Assembly (NCBI GenBank): GCA_021292105.1
Contig: CM037869.1
Span: forward strand, 28,659,536-28,723,535
Length of the DNA stretch: 64,000 nucleotides
Origin: Anadara kagoshimensis
Taxonomy: Eukaryota > Mollusca > Bivalvia > Arcoida > Arcidae
Reading direction: 5' to 3'
Positions within the stretch are counted from its first letter, which is position 1. Each line of letters starts with the position of its first letter. Made by a program: the position numbers and the translations under genes. Below the pieces are notes generated by a model. It ran no database searches, was not told the origin of the DNA, and was given only the letters and a program-made list of their open reading frames with translations. This document shows positions 1 to 11,234 of the stretch, in pieces.

Positions 1-640
1 GATTAAAATTCCAGCATTTAAAATCATGGAGTATTATTATGAATTAAATTTAATAGAAATATTTTCCATACACATGGCGTAGGTTACATCCACCGGAATT
101 TTAAACGAGATCAGGTTGTTGTTCAGTTTTTAGAATAACACATTCACATCCGTCACTTTGGGAACAAATAAAAACAGCAACCCTCTATAGACAGAAGAAC
201 CAGCAACTAGAAATAATTGGTAATTATTTTATTTTGGATTCAGAAAAGTTCTAATCTTTGAAAAGGTTTAATCATTCATCTAATATATCTGCTAGGTTTA
301 TTGCCGGGGGAAGGCAGTGCTGTGCATAGTTCGATAGTTTCAGTTGGTATACCGTCTTGCTAGTATTGGGAATTCTAATTTAAAGTCACCTTTTTCATTT
401 CTTGCCATATTTGGAGGCTCATCTGACTTAGGAAGTTCCTAATTATGGACAATAATTACTTGGTAATATTTCAGACTCATATTGTCAGTAACAGTGGACA
501 TCTTTTAAAACATACAAGTGGAGTGAATTATTGGTTTATATAACACAGTCAGGATTTTGTCACTTGTATCCAGGTGGTTATAGTTACAGAATGATAGAGG
601 AAATCGGAGTACTCAACGAAAGCACCAATTTTTGTTAAGT
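1..640. other. no gene seen
   Basis: AT-rich sequence with no open frame of note and no recognised repeat. It lies just downstream (in transposase orientation) of the minus-strand transposase remnant that follows and could include that element's 3' flank, but nothing in it shows this. Confidence 0.5.
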
Positions 641-642
641 GA

Positions 643-753
643 ACTGGCAAAATATTTAAAATCATCATGCTATGTTGTCAACAATACATGAGCGAAAACT
701 GGCAAAATATTTAAAATCATCATGCTATGTTGTCAACAATACATGAGCGAAAA
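643..753. repeat. 55-bp tandem duplication, two copies
   Basis: A 55-bp unit beginning 'actggcaaaatatttaaaat' occurs twice head to tail with almost no divergence. It covers the last codons of the minus-strand transposase fragment and so looks like a recent local duplication, for example by replication slippage. Confidence 0.9.
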
Positions 754-1125
754 TTAGATATTGCAAAACAAACATAAACAATTCTTGATCCAAGATGGAG
801 TTTACTCTGAGGAAGTGGGTGGCAAAGTATTTTAAAACCCTTTGACAGTCCCATAATCCTCTCTACATGAATCCGCTTTGAAGCAACCCTGCGGTCATGA
901 ACCACTTCCTCTGGCTCTTACTGACACTTCCCTTTCAGCATAGTTGGTGTATTTACTCGAACATCTTGTGCAGCAAACAAATCTTGGACCATAAGTCCCC
1001 TATCTGCCATGATACTGTCACCTTTTGTGAAAAGATTTTTCGATTATCTAACAGTTCAGATTTTTCTATAATTTGGCGGTCACTTGCAGAGCCTCCATAA
1101 GCTTACACATCTATTGCAGCTTGAG
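716..1125 (-). pseudogene. DDE_Tnp_4-type transposase, C-terminal fragment
   Basis: The minus strand encodes the C-terminal part of a DDE endonuclease-type transposase of a DNA transposon. In order I can read a 'YGGSASDRQIIE' stretch, then 'IMADRGLMVQDLF' with the conserved Asp-Arg-Gly, then 'VASKRIHVERIMGLSKGFKI', and a final 'VCFAISNFRSCIV'. This order matches the DDE_Tnp_4 family. The reading frame shifts between the first and second blocks (near 1030) and a stop lies just upstream of the first block, so the copy is dead. The N-terminal half and terminal repeats are not visible. A host gene derived from such a transposase is an alternative but the frameshift argues against it. Confidence 0.75.
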
Positions 1126-1258
1126 CCATATTTTTACAAGATAAAGTTGTAAGAAATCATTACATATTCCATAAAGTATTAAGAATAATGTAATATATCA
1201 TGTCAACTTCGGTATTGTTAGTATTATAAATATCGTAGTCATGAATACCGTATACGCT

Positions 1259-1537
1259 CAAATAAATACAGGTCGGTGAGTGTTTTAAATGTTTTTCAAC
1301 CGGATTATCGTTCTATAACCATTTATGTAGTTTCAATTTACAATTCAAACATTCAGTAATATCACTTTGACCTGTAAAAACAAATCCTGCACGAGCCATC
1401 GTCATTTTACACGGTTTATGTTGTGGCCAAGTGTTAAATGTATTCAACCGCTCTTCAAAACATGTAAAGTTATTACTAATGATATTTTTAATAGACATAC
1501 CTTGAAAATTGTTGAATTGGCACAATGTAAAGTCCAA
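1259..1537 (-). pseudogene. BIR (inhibitor of apoptosis) domain fragment
   Basis: The minus strand reads as one baculoviral IAP repeat, a zinc-binding fold used by IAP proteins to bind caspases and other partners. It begins near 1450 with 'RLNTFNTWPQHKP', continues with 'MARAGFVFTGQSDITECLNC', then 'KLHKW', and after a stop codon at 1313-1315 resumes in the same frame with 'NDNPVEKHLKHSPTC'. The zinc ligands Cys-x2-Cys, His and Cys of the family are all present in the expected order. The single in-frame TAG falls between the Trp and the Asp-x-Pro, where functional BIRs are open. No RING or second BIR is seen nearby. Bivalves carry greatly expanded IAP families, so a pseudogene or lone exon of such a gene is likely. 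A read error at the stop is possible. Confidence 0.75.
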
Positions 1538-1639
1538 ATTTTATCCGAGTCACTTATCAAAACGATGAGAAACAACTTAAATGGTACTTTAAATGAATTC
1601 GAATGCTTTTTATACACCTAAAATAGTTCAATGCGCATG

Positions 1640-2700
1640 CCCCTAGCTAACCAATTAATGTTTATATCGATTCATGCATGTGCGTGTTGTAAATTCATGC
1701 ACGTGCTCGCAACATACGGACCAATACCGTTGTGAATTCTCTAAAAATCCGGATCATGCGCACATCATTTTTAAATTTTACATGATGCTGGACAGAGATC
1801 TCCCCCCCCCCCCAACCAAATAACCGTTTAACAAGGTTAGGATTAGTAATATTGTTAACTTTATATTTATATTGTATAAAACATTCATAGTATCAGTACA
1901 ATATATTTACAGTTGTTTACTACATTAAATATATAGAAAATAATTAACATAAATTACTAAACACATATTTTATTAAAGCCCGTATTCCATGGTGTAGTTT
2001 TATAATACCAATGCGTCGAGTGTCAATTAGAGTGAGTACGGTATCTTATTTACGAAATACACTCATATGAACCGTAGAAAGAATGTAACCTATGGTAATC
2101 TACCCGCCCTGTCACGTCGTATGTAGGTCATAAACTTCATTCATAAAAGTTAACCTATCGGACCTATACATGCTATGTTTATATACGTTCGCTAGTATTA
2201 CCAGTCATGAATATCATTTATCTTTTTATTTTTGCTAGTCGCATACACACACACGTGTGCGCACGCATACACGTATATGTATGGAATCACACACACACAT
2301 ACATTTAGAGTTATTTAAATTATTAAAATAAATCAAAATTAAAATATATATCATGACTAAACTTTTGAAATAACATGGCTTTTACGAAAATAAAATTTAT
2401 CGGTAAGATCAAGACATTGTTCTCGGAATGATCAAAAGGGACAATAAGTGGCCATTTAACTCTTTTCATTGGTTGTCATACAAGAGTATTCGGTCAACAC
2501 GTGACCCTGGCTATTTTTGACATTGGAATGTTGATAGATGATTTCAGTAATTTGGTTGGTCTTTTAGGGTTCGATGTTTTATAAAGTGGCCTGTCCAGTG
2601 ACTTTGGTTTAGGTGTGTTCATTTGTTCGGAAAACACAACATAAAGTCTGTTTTGATCATTGTGTTATTTGTTGTTGGTCATAACTGTGATAGTTTCTTT
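1640..2700. other. no gene seen; CA-rich microsatellite inside
   Basis: Intergenic-looking AT-rich DNA. A short C homopolymer lies at about 1801-1813, and alternating CA/CG dinucleotides with 'cacacacacacgtgtgcg' lie at about 2242-2305. Nothing else recognised. Confidence 0.5.
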
Positions 2701-2717
2701 ATGTTTGCGTCCGAAAG

Positions 2718-3190
2718 AATAATGATGAAGCTATATGCAATAGGCATCCTAACAACGGTGTATTAGAAGACCCTGTAAGGGAAAACAGAAGAATAACTAA
2801 AATAATCATCAACACAGCCATGAGTATTGATATTAACCCTAGCAAATTGCCACAGTTGAAAATAGTGGATGGTTTAACTTCATGTGGAGACTGGACACGT
2901 TGGGAGTCATGAATTGTAAATGAGAGATTTTGTGACAAGCTTTATGGTAAAGCTAATGTAGATATGGATAGTCATTATAGAAATAGTAGGAAACATTGCA
3001 GTAGTAGCCATAACGACGATTCTAAAGAATGCTACGGTAAATTCGCTGCGTCGTCCGTAACGGAAGGACTTTTACTTACTATTTTGTTCATTTAATACTC
3101 TTTCAGAGGCTGAGGAAAAATGTTATTTCACGACTTGATGACATAGGGGAAGAACTCGACAGAGCAGTTAATATTTTACAAGAGACAGAG
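2718..3190 (+). CDS. candidate two-exon host gene fragment, unknown function
   Basis: I do not recognise this protein. A plus-strand frame runs from 2718 to 3095 with only one interruption, a TGA at 2910-2912. It contains 'VDGLTSCGDWTRWES' before the TGA and a Cys/His/Ser-rich stretch after it. A second open block at 3107-3190 (84 bases) has a good acceptor (pyrimidine-rich then 'tttcag') and ends 'gagacagag' before 'gtttta', a plausible donor. Its charged sequence 'DDIGEELDRAVNILQETE' resembles a helical or coiled-coil segment. Splicing from the GTAACG at 3057 to 3107 would keep phase 0 on both sides, but the intron would be only 50 bases. The upstream limit is uncertain because a stop precedes 2718 and no strong acceptor is seen. 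The opposite strand has a rival hydrophobic frame at 2699-2938. Confidence 0.3.
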
Positions 3191-3264
3191 GTTTTACATA
3201 CTTTTAATATTTAGCAATATACTGACTTTGTATATGTCATATATATATCTTGTTATATTTTAAC

Positions 3265-3401
3265 CTTGATTTCAATGAAGAACGAGTATGTTATTTTACA
3301 AAATAAATTATATATTTTTTTTATTTTCAGATAAAAGGATTATCTCTTTACAGTTTGTATTTTATATATTTTAGTTTCAACTTTGATTTCAGCTTAGGTA
3401 A

Positions 3402-3441
<40 letters not shown>

Positions 3442-3790
3442 ATTTTTCAGAGAGTGAGTTTTATGCAATGATTTTATGTTTTTTATTTTTATATATAAAG
3501 GTATTATGTTTTTTATGTTTTTTAAGTTTTTATTTTTTGTATATTTTATAGGATTGATTTTACTCAGAAAGGGATTGATATTTTACAAAATGGATTATAT
3601 TTTAATTTTTGATATGATTTAAGCTTAAGAAAAGTTTTTTGATTTTTTTTCAGAGAGTGTTAATAATTATATTTTTTTGTACAATGAATTTTTTTGTTTT
3701 TTTTTTTTATATACATAAAGGTATTATGTTTTTATTTTTTGTATCTTTTTATTTTTAACTTTGATTTTACTCAAGAAAGAGTTTGTTAGT
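3265..3790. repeat. T-rich imperfect tandem repeat with a 37-base T run
   Basis: Two diverged copies of a roughly 215-base T-rich unit can be followed: both contain 'ttcagagagtg' (about 3447 and 3650) and both contain 'aaaggtattatgtttttat' (about 3499 and 3717). An uninterrupted run of about 37 T lies at 3404-3440. Short runs of T and 'tatata' fill the rest. Confidence 0.7.
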
Positions 3791-3820
3791 TTCCCCATCA
3801 GTAACATAGGGTCATTATGA

Positions 3821-3905
3821 CATCTGCATAAGGATATTTCATTAATTTCATTCAATACCAATACCCTTACATTGTATAAGTTAATGAAATATCATCATAC
3901 AGATG
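3821..3905. repeat. 25-bp inverted repeat with 35-bp loop
   Basis: The left arm 3821-3845 ('catctgcataaggatatttc' plus attaa) pairs with 3881-3905 at about 22 of 25 positions. It may be the foldback remnant of a small transposon. No target duplication is clear. Confidence 0.7.
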
Positions 3906-3983
3906 CTTTCAGAAATACCCTTACATTGTATAAGACAATTAGATCGGTCACCTAACACATGCTTTCCCCACACTCCCTTTGTC

Positions 3984-4090
3984 TTGCATACACGTGCACG
4001 CACGCCAGGGGATACCTCCCTTTGTTTCAAACCCCAGTTAATTTGCATACACGTGCATGCACGCTAGGTGCGTACCTCCCCTAGGTCCTA
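3984..4090. repeat. ~60-bp tandem duplication
   Basis: 'ttgcatacacgtgca' is followed by 'gcacgc' and by 'tacctccc' in two adjacent copies (starts 3984 and 4043). The copies differ at several bases. Confidence 0.7.
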
Positions 4091-5389
4091 CACACTGGAC
4101 ACAATAGCGAGACCTTAGTTGCCTTTCACTACTATAAGTAACCGATTTCAGAGTCATTAAATTTAGTCAGGCACCAATTGGCTGTATGAGCCCTGCATTG
4201 ATATTATTGTATATCAATGGTTTCAAATCAGTATGAGCAATTAAACAAAAGGTAAGATTATAGACAATGCTGCTTCAGCAGGTGAATCGGCTTTTGTGTT
4301 GGCTAGGTAACCAAATAATTTATAATTTTATTACAATCTGAAACTACATAAATATGCAATTCCAGAATTACTCAAATGAAAGGGTGATCGAAGGACAGAT
4401 AGAGTCAGAGCCTATAATAAGATTGTAAAGAGGCAATTGTGAAATAAATATGGAACTCTCATTTAGAACGCGAATGCTTATTGTTTCGTCTCCAACAACT
4501 GTAGCCGCTGACACATGGTCACCAGATTTCATGCATCAGTATAAATTAAATTGCACTAGAATCAACTTAGTTTTATAGCAACAAATTCCTTCTGATGAAC
4601 GTCTTTGCTTGTTTCCGACTTTTATATTTTATTAAATCTAAATTCAACTCTGCTTTATCAAGAAGCCAAAGTGAATCATCTGTTAATTTGTGTTATTTTA
4701 ATAAGATCAAGGTTGAAATTACATTCCTTTAAATGTACACCTAAAGGTGCAATTGCATTTACCTTTTAATTGTAGAGCTCTTGATAAGAAGGATTAAAAA
4801 ACACAATTATTGAAACGAGAAACCCGACGGGAAAACAAGACGCCGAATTGTAACATTATTCTATTAAGAGTAACGAATACACATACACATGCACATTACA
4901 CATGGATTACGATCTACAAGTGATTCCCGCTAAAGGGGTGGGGATCACTTAAACTTGAGCTAGACTTTTGAATATGTGTGGTTCATGTTAAATTATATAA
5001 TGGTATTGTATTATACGAATAACATCAGGGGATATGTGTTTTGTGGTAGATCTGTTTATCTGGAATAGCCTAGATCCATTTCGGCTTCAATTTCTATTTT
5101 TCGCATTTAGCCAAATTTTCGGTACGTAGAATAGCATATGCAAAAATTTAAAGTCGCTAAGGTACTCCTCCAGTATACCTGTGCAACCTCTATCTTTTCT
5201 TTCCTTTTGTCTTTTCTGTCCAACAGTATCCTCGTCTTTTTTCTTATGTCTTCTTTTAGCTGTTTAAATTCATTTGTTCAATTATCAATCTTTTTAATTA
5301 ACTCTCCATTGTTTTGATTTGAGCAAGTTCTCATTCGGATTGGCAAAGGCATCGGCTCTATAACCGATTTGAATTCTTACGATACGCCG
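4091..5389. other. no gene seen
   Basis: AT-rich DNA without a supported coding region. A small hairpin of the form 'aagtgattccc...ggggatcactt' lies at about 4918-4950. Nothing else recognised. Confidence 0.5.
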
Positions 5390-5752
5390 ATGAAACCATC
5401 AGTTTCCTGTGACGCGTAATAGTAAGAGTTTTCCCAGATGCAACCGGGTAAACAAAAATCAAAGATAAAAAGCTGTCATAATTGAAATAACATCATTTTC
5501 ATTTTTAAATTTATCCAGTCATTCAACCTAATCAATGAAAAACTGGTATTAAATGGACCACTCACTTTAATTTCGCGGCACCTTTTTTCGCGATCCCGTG
5601 ATGAAAACAACTTTTCGACATGAAATTTTCGCGACATCCCATGTGGAACCCTAAAATTAAAGGTTTTTATTTAGCAAACGATTTAAAACATGTGTAAATA
5701 AATGTCAACGACCAATCACGTGATATACTAGTAATTTTTACTTAAACTTTGG

Positions 5753-6375
5753 GATCCAAATAACTTGAACGGTGAAAATGATCGGAATGCTTGTGTTGCC
5801 GCTAATTCCGAAATTGAACAGGAAATACAAAATATTCCCCCTTTAACGTGGAGTCCAGGAGGACGTAAACGCAAGAGGGGAGAGTATACCAGTTACACGG
5901 ATGAGACTCTTGCTAAAAAGCAAAATATGCTATTCAACATGGAAATTGCTAGACCGCTGTGCATTTTTTAAAAAAAATACTCGACAAAAAAGTGAATGAA
6001 AGTACCGTTAGGTCTATACGTAAATTGTTCAATAAAGTACTGTCGGAAATACAAAATCCTAATTAGACTAACAGTTTGTCACTGGGTTAGCGCGGTCGTC
6101 CGTTATTATTGGCAGACTTAGATTCAGACGTGTGTAAATATATTTTGGAAATTAGAGCTGTAGACGGAGTTATAAATAGACATATTGACATTATCTGTCG
6201 TACGTGGAATTTCAAAATTGAAAATAGGAGTATGCTAAGAGAGAACGGTGGTCATATTGAACTGTCTAGGTCATGGGCCAGCTAAATTTTGAATCATTTG
6301 GGATATACAAAACGTAAAGGCACGCGTGTAGCAAAAACGTTACCTGACAATTTTGATGAATTACATGACAAGTAA
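5753..6375 (+). pseudogene. pogo-type transposase, N-terminal half (broken)
   Basis: The plus strand encodes the DNA-binding half of a transposase of the pogo/Tigger group. After an N-terminal 'RKRKRGEYTSYTDETLAKKQ' segment comes a linker, then 'RGRPLLLADLDSDVCKYI', 'DGVINRHIDIICRTW' and 'RENGGHIELSRSWAS'. The last of these is the typical core before the DDE catalytic domain in this group. At least one stop (near 6065) and a stop after 'SWAS' interrupt it. The catalytic domain is not found downstream. The element is a dead 3'-truncated copy. Host genes derived from such transposases exist but would not carry these stops. Confidence 0.7.
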
Positions 6376-6387
6376 TATCGGTGATCT

Positions 6388-6433
6388 TGTTCATGCGATA
6401 TACATTCCTTTGTTCATGCGATATACATTCCTT
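6388..6433. repeat. 23-bp tandem duplication
   Basis: 'tgttcatgcgatatacattc' plus ctt occurs twice head to tail without mismatch, directly after the transposase remnant. Confidence 0.9.
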
Positions 6434-6600
6434 CCGCCTGAACTGATAGAACTGAAGATTTGATTTTTTAAGCTGGCTTTGAATCATTGTATTCATTCGC
6501 CGATAAAACCATCCGTTCCCTGTGTCGCGTAATGGTAATAAAAATCTTATAAAATTCAAATATCATCATTTTTTAAATTTAACCAAGAGGATGACATAAA

Positions 6601-7490
6601 ACCCATATACATTTTTCTATCGGCAGGATATATGCAATACGTGTTAACCTTAACCTTACAGATAAAAAACAAGTCTTAGATAGAGCACTTTTACGCATAA
6701 GTTTTAACATAAATGAAATAGCTTAATTTCATATGTGTACGTATATACAAATGTTTGAAGTTAATTATTCATATTTTCTGATGCTCACTATCACTATTTT
6801 CATTAGAAGCGATAAATAATGGTGGTGATGTAGATACTTTATTTAAATATTTTTAAACATTCCAAACGTAAAGATTTTTTTTTGTTTTTCACGAAATATT
6901 ACCCCATTTTATTTTTGTCGAGCATTAGATGACAGTTAATGCTTACGCAATATTGGTTTATCTAGTATTTTATGTCATGGTTGATTCTAAAAAAGTTAAA
7001 AAATGATTTCTTTTAATTTCTAATCTACGTTGTAAATTTACAAAAAAATTATGATTTTGTGATTTATTAAACTAAACACAACAACAAAATTCAGGTGTCT
7101 TAATTTTATTGAATAATACTTTTGTTAGATAATATTTCTTATTAAAAAAAGTGGCAGAATTTTCTCGAAGAATCAAGCGATTTGAAACTCCAAACTTTGA
7201 TTGTTGGCGATTACGGTTTTCTAACCATTCAGCCCTCCGGACTTCCTGATTAACTTACAATTGTTTGTTTCCCAAGACAAGTGACTCTGATGTTTTCCGA
7301 GGACAAGTGACTCTGATGTTTAAGACAGACGAAAAATATTCCCTATACACCATGTATTCTTATTCCGATCCTATAAAAACCCCAGCCCCGCGGGAGCCTA
7401 TGTTTTTTGTTTTTTAGAGCTAATGTGACATGCATCGTAAGTATCGGGTTGTAGTTCGTTTTTTATTCTTGTATTTTTTTTTTTGTAATT
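6601..7490. other. no gene seen
   Basis: AT-rich DNA. A short near-repeat 'gacaagtgactctgatgttt' occurs at about 7278 and again at about 7302. No coding region supported. Confidence 0.5.
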
Positions 7491-7494
7491 ATAC

Positions 7495-8054
7495 CAAACG
7501 TGATAACAATTAGGTTGCTGAACGTCGTGTTAGATCCACACTATCTACACCAAGAAAAAATAGTACCGTTATTGATGCACGTAGTGTATTTAACAGTGAA
7601 TCTGTTCACGACGCTGGGTCAAATAGAAACGCTTTCTTTAGAATCGGATTTGGAAACGCACATTTCGGATGACGAAGTTTCGTTGCATAAAATCTGACAT
7701 GGAAATCTCGGAGGTGAATTATTCGGATACGAATTGGCGTTGCATCCATCTGACATGGAAATCTCGGAAGTAGATTTTCCAACGACCCATTAAATATAAA
7801 TGTATATTAAAAGTTGAGTGCCGTAGACGTGGTCACTGCTGATATTGGGAACAAGGTTCATCGGATTATTATGTACCTACGAGGTCGGTAGAGGATATGA
7901 TTGACGAAGTTTATGTCAATGAAAATGATAACATGTCCGTAGTTTCATCGTTAGACCCTTTTTAGGCATACCAGGATTTTTTTCCGGACAATAATACAAA
8001 TACTGTACGTAGTAATAATGAGTCTGGTTTTGAAATCCCAAATATATTTGATGA
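7495..8054 (+). pseudogene. unrecognised broken acidic reading frames
   Basis: I do not recognise a family. Plus-strand frames rich in Asp, Glu and Ser, for example 'ESDLETHISDDEVSLHK' ending at 7697, continue in other frames to about 8050 ('IDEVYVNENDNMSVVSSLDP'), with stops and shifts. A 22-base phrase around 'ctgacatggaaatctcgga' is repeated at about 7695 and 7750. The acidic linker-like composition suggests the N-terminus of a transposase or nuclear protein, but this is inference. Confidence 0.25.
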
Positions 8055-8535
8055 GGATCAAAGATTATTAACTTTTTATATGGACTGTTTATCAGAATAT
8101 TTTATGCATTGGCCTAACGATCATTTTGATATATGAATGACGGTCGTGGGTTCAAAGGTCAAAGTCACAGATGCAAAGGAATACTAAAATGGTTAATTGT
8201 CCCCAAAACGTTTTGTGTAGGTATGCATATTAGAATATTGTAGATATTGGCCTCAGTCATTTTGATATAAAGATGAAGGTTATGGGTTCAAGCTTTGGTT
8301 TTTTACTTTTTTAGCTCCTTATAAATTATTTATTATAGCTAGACTTTAGATATTTTATATGTAGCATTCTTAGGGCAGATAATAATTAATTTGCAAAAAT
8401 CCTTACATGTAACTGACCCTTACTGCTGCTAAAAATTTGGATATTCTCTTTAATTAATGCCATTAACCATTGAACCTCTGCATGAAATATGTACACTTCC
8501 TCACAGGTGAGGGTTAAGGCCCATCGACCTTTTGT
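8055..8535 (+). mobile_element. 5'-truncated AGGTCA-type interspersed repeat
   Basis: This stretch matches the 3' part of the longer element at 46632-48275. Both share 'attggcctaacgatcatttt', the tract 'gtagctagactttagatat', 'ccattgaacctctgcat' and the ending 'aggtgagggttaaggccc' (the longer copy has 'agatgagcgttaaggccc'). Only the last few hundred bases are kept. No coding capacity. Confidence 0.8.
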
Positions 8536-8571
8536 ATTTTCTCTCGATCTATTAATAAACTGCACTTGGAT

Positions 8572-8920
8572 TACTGTAATAATTTCAGCAGTTTCGAATA
8601 AGATACAAATAAGACCGATAAACTCCTAAAATGTGTTGCCAGCTATGAGTGAGTTATTGTTTAAAGCCGCATCAGCATTATTGCAGCTATTTGCGGCGAG
8701 AAAAAGTAAAAGATACAATAGTATCAATAACACAAAGTATTAAAATGTAAAATTAAAATTAAATAAATTTTAATAAAACTATTGCTTCACTGATAAAAAC
8801 CAGTTATATCACAGACAATTGATAAATAAAACACTGGGTTATAATTTTAGCAGTTTCAAATAAGATAAAAATAACACTGATAAACTCCTTCAATGTGTTG
8901 CCAGCTATGAATGAGTGAAT
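8572..8920. repeat. ~85-bp direct repeat pair plus SINE-tail fragment
   Basis: 'atttcagcagtttcgaata' through 'tgttgccagctatgagtgag' (8572-8655) recurs at 8833-8920 with few changes. Between them, 8655-8712 resembles the 'gcatcagcaatt...gacgag' tail of the SINE at 30955. The direct repeats may be part of the 3' untranslated region of the adjoining minus-strand LINE. Confidence 0.55.
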
Positions 8921-8944
8921 AAAACACTGGGTTATATATGATAA

Positions 8945-9225
8945 AACAATTATATTTTATTATACAAGTTCATTTCTCGAAGGAAGTTTAAAATTTGATG
9001 TCCACTGCCATTACTAAAATGATCTTGCATTGATAATGATGAATAAAAAGTATCCCTTGTATGTGCAAAGTCAACACAATCCAGCAAAATGTGCTGGATA
9101 GATTGTTGACCTTGACAAGGGATACATTGGGGAGGTTGTTCTCCCTTCAATATAAAAGAATGTGTAAAATAACTATGCCCGATTCTACAGCGCCCAAGTT
9201 GCCAGCTATGGAACCACTAGATAGA
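8945..9225 (-). pseudogene. non-LTR retrotransposon ORF2, C-terminal tail
   Basis: The minus strand reads 'RCRIGHSYFTHSFILKGEQP' followed by 'PQCIPCQGQQSIQHILLDC' and ends near 'LREMNLYNKI' at a stop. This is the C-terminal zinc-knuckle region of jockey-like LINE ORF2 proteins, with the Cys-x2-Cys...His-x4-Cys pattern intact. Everything upstream (endonuclease, reverse transcriptase, RNase H) is missing, as expected for 5'-truncated insertion. The fragment itself is open from about 9219 to 8950. Confidence 0.8.
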
Positions 9226-9299
9226 ATCGATTTTAGTTTCCTTTTTGTCCTGTTTTATATTATGTTGTACAACTATAATTTTGTTAAATAATCTATAAA

Positions 9300-11230
9300 C
9301 ATAAGGAACGACTTTATACTCTGCTGAAATTAATTATTTGTAACCTAAACTATTGGTGAAAATGACGGAATAAGTCAAATAAAAAAGTCGACATATTGTG
9401 AAATAATAAGAGAAATAATTAATATTTTCACTTTGTTTTAAATGGGTAAATGTACAAACGAAAGTCTTGTCAAATACTGATTATTTAATTCTCTAGGTAG
9501 TTGTGCTACATTTAAACTTTTGAGATCTTTCTTAGATTGTTTTAAACAGTTTTCAAAATTATTTCAACAATGGGGTTCGCCGCCGTACCACGTGATCAAT
9601 ACCTCTTAACGTTTGTGCGGAACATTTTGGAAAACGTCAACGTCACAAATCCCCGGAATAACGCCGTTTTTACGGGAAAACGTCATATTGTGCGATTCCA
9701 TGTCCATTGGAAACAAGCGTTTCACAGACACGTTAGAAGGTATCACGTGGTATAGCGTCGAGCCCCATTATTCATTTATGTTACTGGTAAGGAGATATAG
9801 AGTTATTCGGTAGATGGTTTACAACTTATTATTTTCCCCAAACATGAAAAAAAATCAACTGCAGAATAGGAAGACATAGGAAAGCAAAGCCAGAAAGTCC
9901 AGCAGTATCTGTTGCATTGAAATTTATCAAAAAAGTATAAAGGGGGATTTGCACGGATGTTTTCAGAATTATGATGTTACTTTCTTATTATTGTGTACAA
10001 CGAGAACTAATTTATAATGGCGTTTCATAAATAATTCACGTATTTTTATTTTATATGTGCCACATGTTTTTTTCAATAATCATTTTTTTCTTTCAAAATA
10101 TTTTGCATGTGTAATAACATTACAGACGAAAACATTTAAGATGGTTATTTATTAAATCTGATATTTAATTTTACAAAAAATGTGGTAAAGGAACAGCTGA
10201 GAATGCAGAAATTGTAATAAAAATTCAGTCATAAAAGAGTTGAGTTGCGTTGCGTTGATAGCATTATACAACACGATTATTTTAGGGCGTGCTCGTTTGG
10301 CAGTTCCGATTTTAAGAACAATGGAATTCAGTTCTATCCATGTTCTGACTGTTCCATATCTTGAGGTGGGGTGAGCAGAATCAAAGATTGCGGCGACATC
10401 CGATGTTATATACAAGTGTGCAACTTGTTTAAATTTCTTTGATGGAAATACTTGTTTGAACGATCATAGCTGTGCAGAGAGTACAGGTATAATTTTTTTT
10501 CGCAACATTTATCAATTTAATTGGAAAATAAGTTCATTAAACGTAAATATTCATTTCACGACATGGCCCACGTGGTTACACCCCCTCTCTTAACACCTAC
10601 ATGTATGCATGAGATAAAAATTCTTTAAATACAAACAGAACAACTGCAAAATCGCCTTACAATCGGTAACAAAGTCTTGGATGAGACCCGTCAGTATATA
10701 GGTTCAAGTTCGGGGTTTTCCGTATTCTTCATGTTCTTTCTCTCTCTCGGCCATTTATATGATACATTGCTAAAAACAATACCCCAGTCTAATTTCATGC
10801 AGAAAGTTGCATGGTAGAAATAGAACCCGCAACTTCCACGTTTCCACTGAAACAATTTGAGATCGAACCTATGTTGATGTTGTTTTTTTTTGCTAGGTTC
10901 GTTTTTCAGATCATTTATCTATGACCTATATCCTCCGACGTACTTGTTACGGTCTAAACATTTGAAATTACACACACTGTTGATACTTGGAAAGAGGCCT
11001 ATTATATTAAAGTTATATTAATTTGAATGCAAAATCTTACAATGCTGCTGCGATGCCCGGTACTATAAACATTAAAAATCCTTCATCAAATAGAATATCA
11101 CCGTCTTGCTCTAAGAATAGTACTTTCAATAACAGGAACTTTTTAAGCATCGCCATTTTGTGTGGTAATAAAGCATTTGTTTGACAGAAGTCGGAACTGG
11201 CGGAAGTGAATCCTGTCAGTTCCGGAATCG
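9300..11230. other. no supported gene
   Basis: AT-rich DNA. Overlapping small frames at 9570-9813 are bounded by 'accacgtgat' and 'atcacgtggt', a 10-base inverted pair about 150 bases apart, and were not recognised. No transposon protein, tRNA or repeat family could be identified in the rest. Confidence 0.45.
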
Positions 11231-11234
11231 ACCA

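Larger units (their letters stand above)
5390..6600. repeat. pair of ~110-bp direct repeats flanking a transposase fragment
   Basis: The stretch near 5390-5530 and the stretch near 6490-6600 share 'cgccgat.aaaccatc', 'cctgtg.cgcgtaat.gtaa' and a following 'atatcatcattttt' type tract in the same orientation. They enclose the pogo-type transposase fragment. They could be a duplicated flank or ends of one composite repeat. Confidence 0.6.

Noticed and set aside
2699-2938. 79-codon minus-strand frame with a strongly hydrophobic stretch
   Set aside because: It begins at a non-ATG codon, lacks neighbouring exons, and the opposite strand has a longer coherent frame over the same bases.
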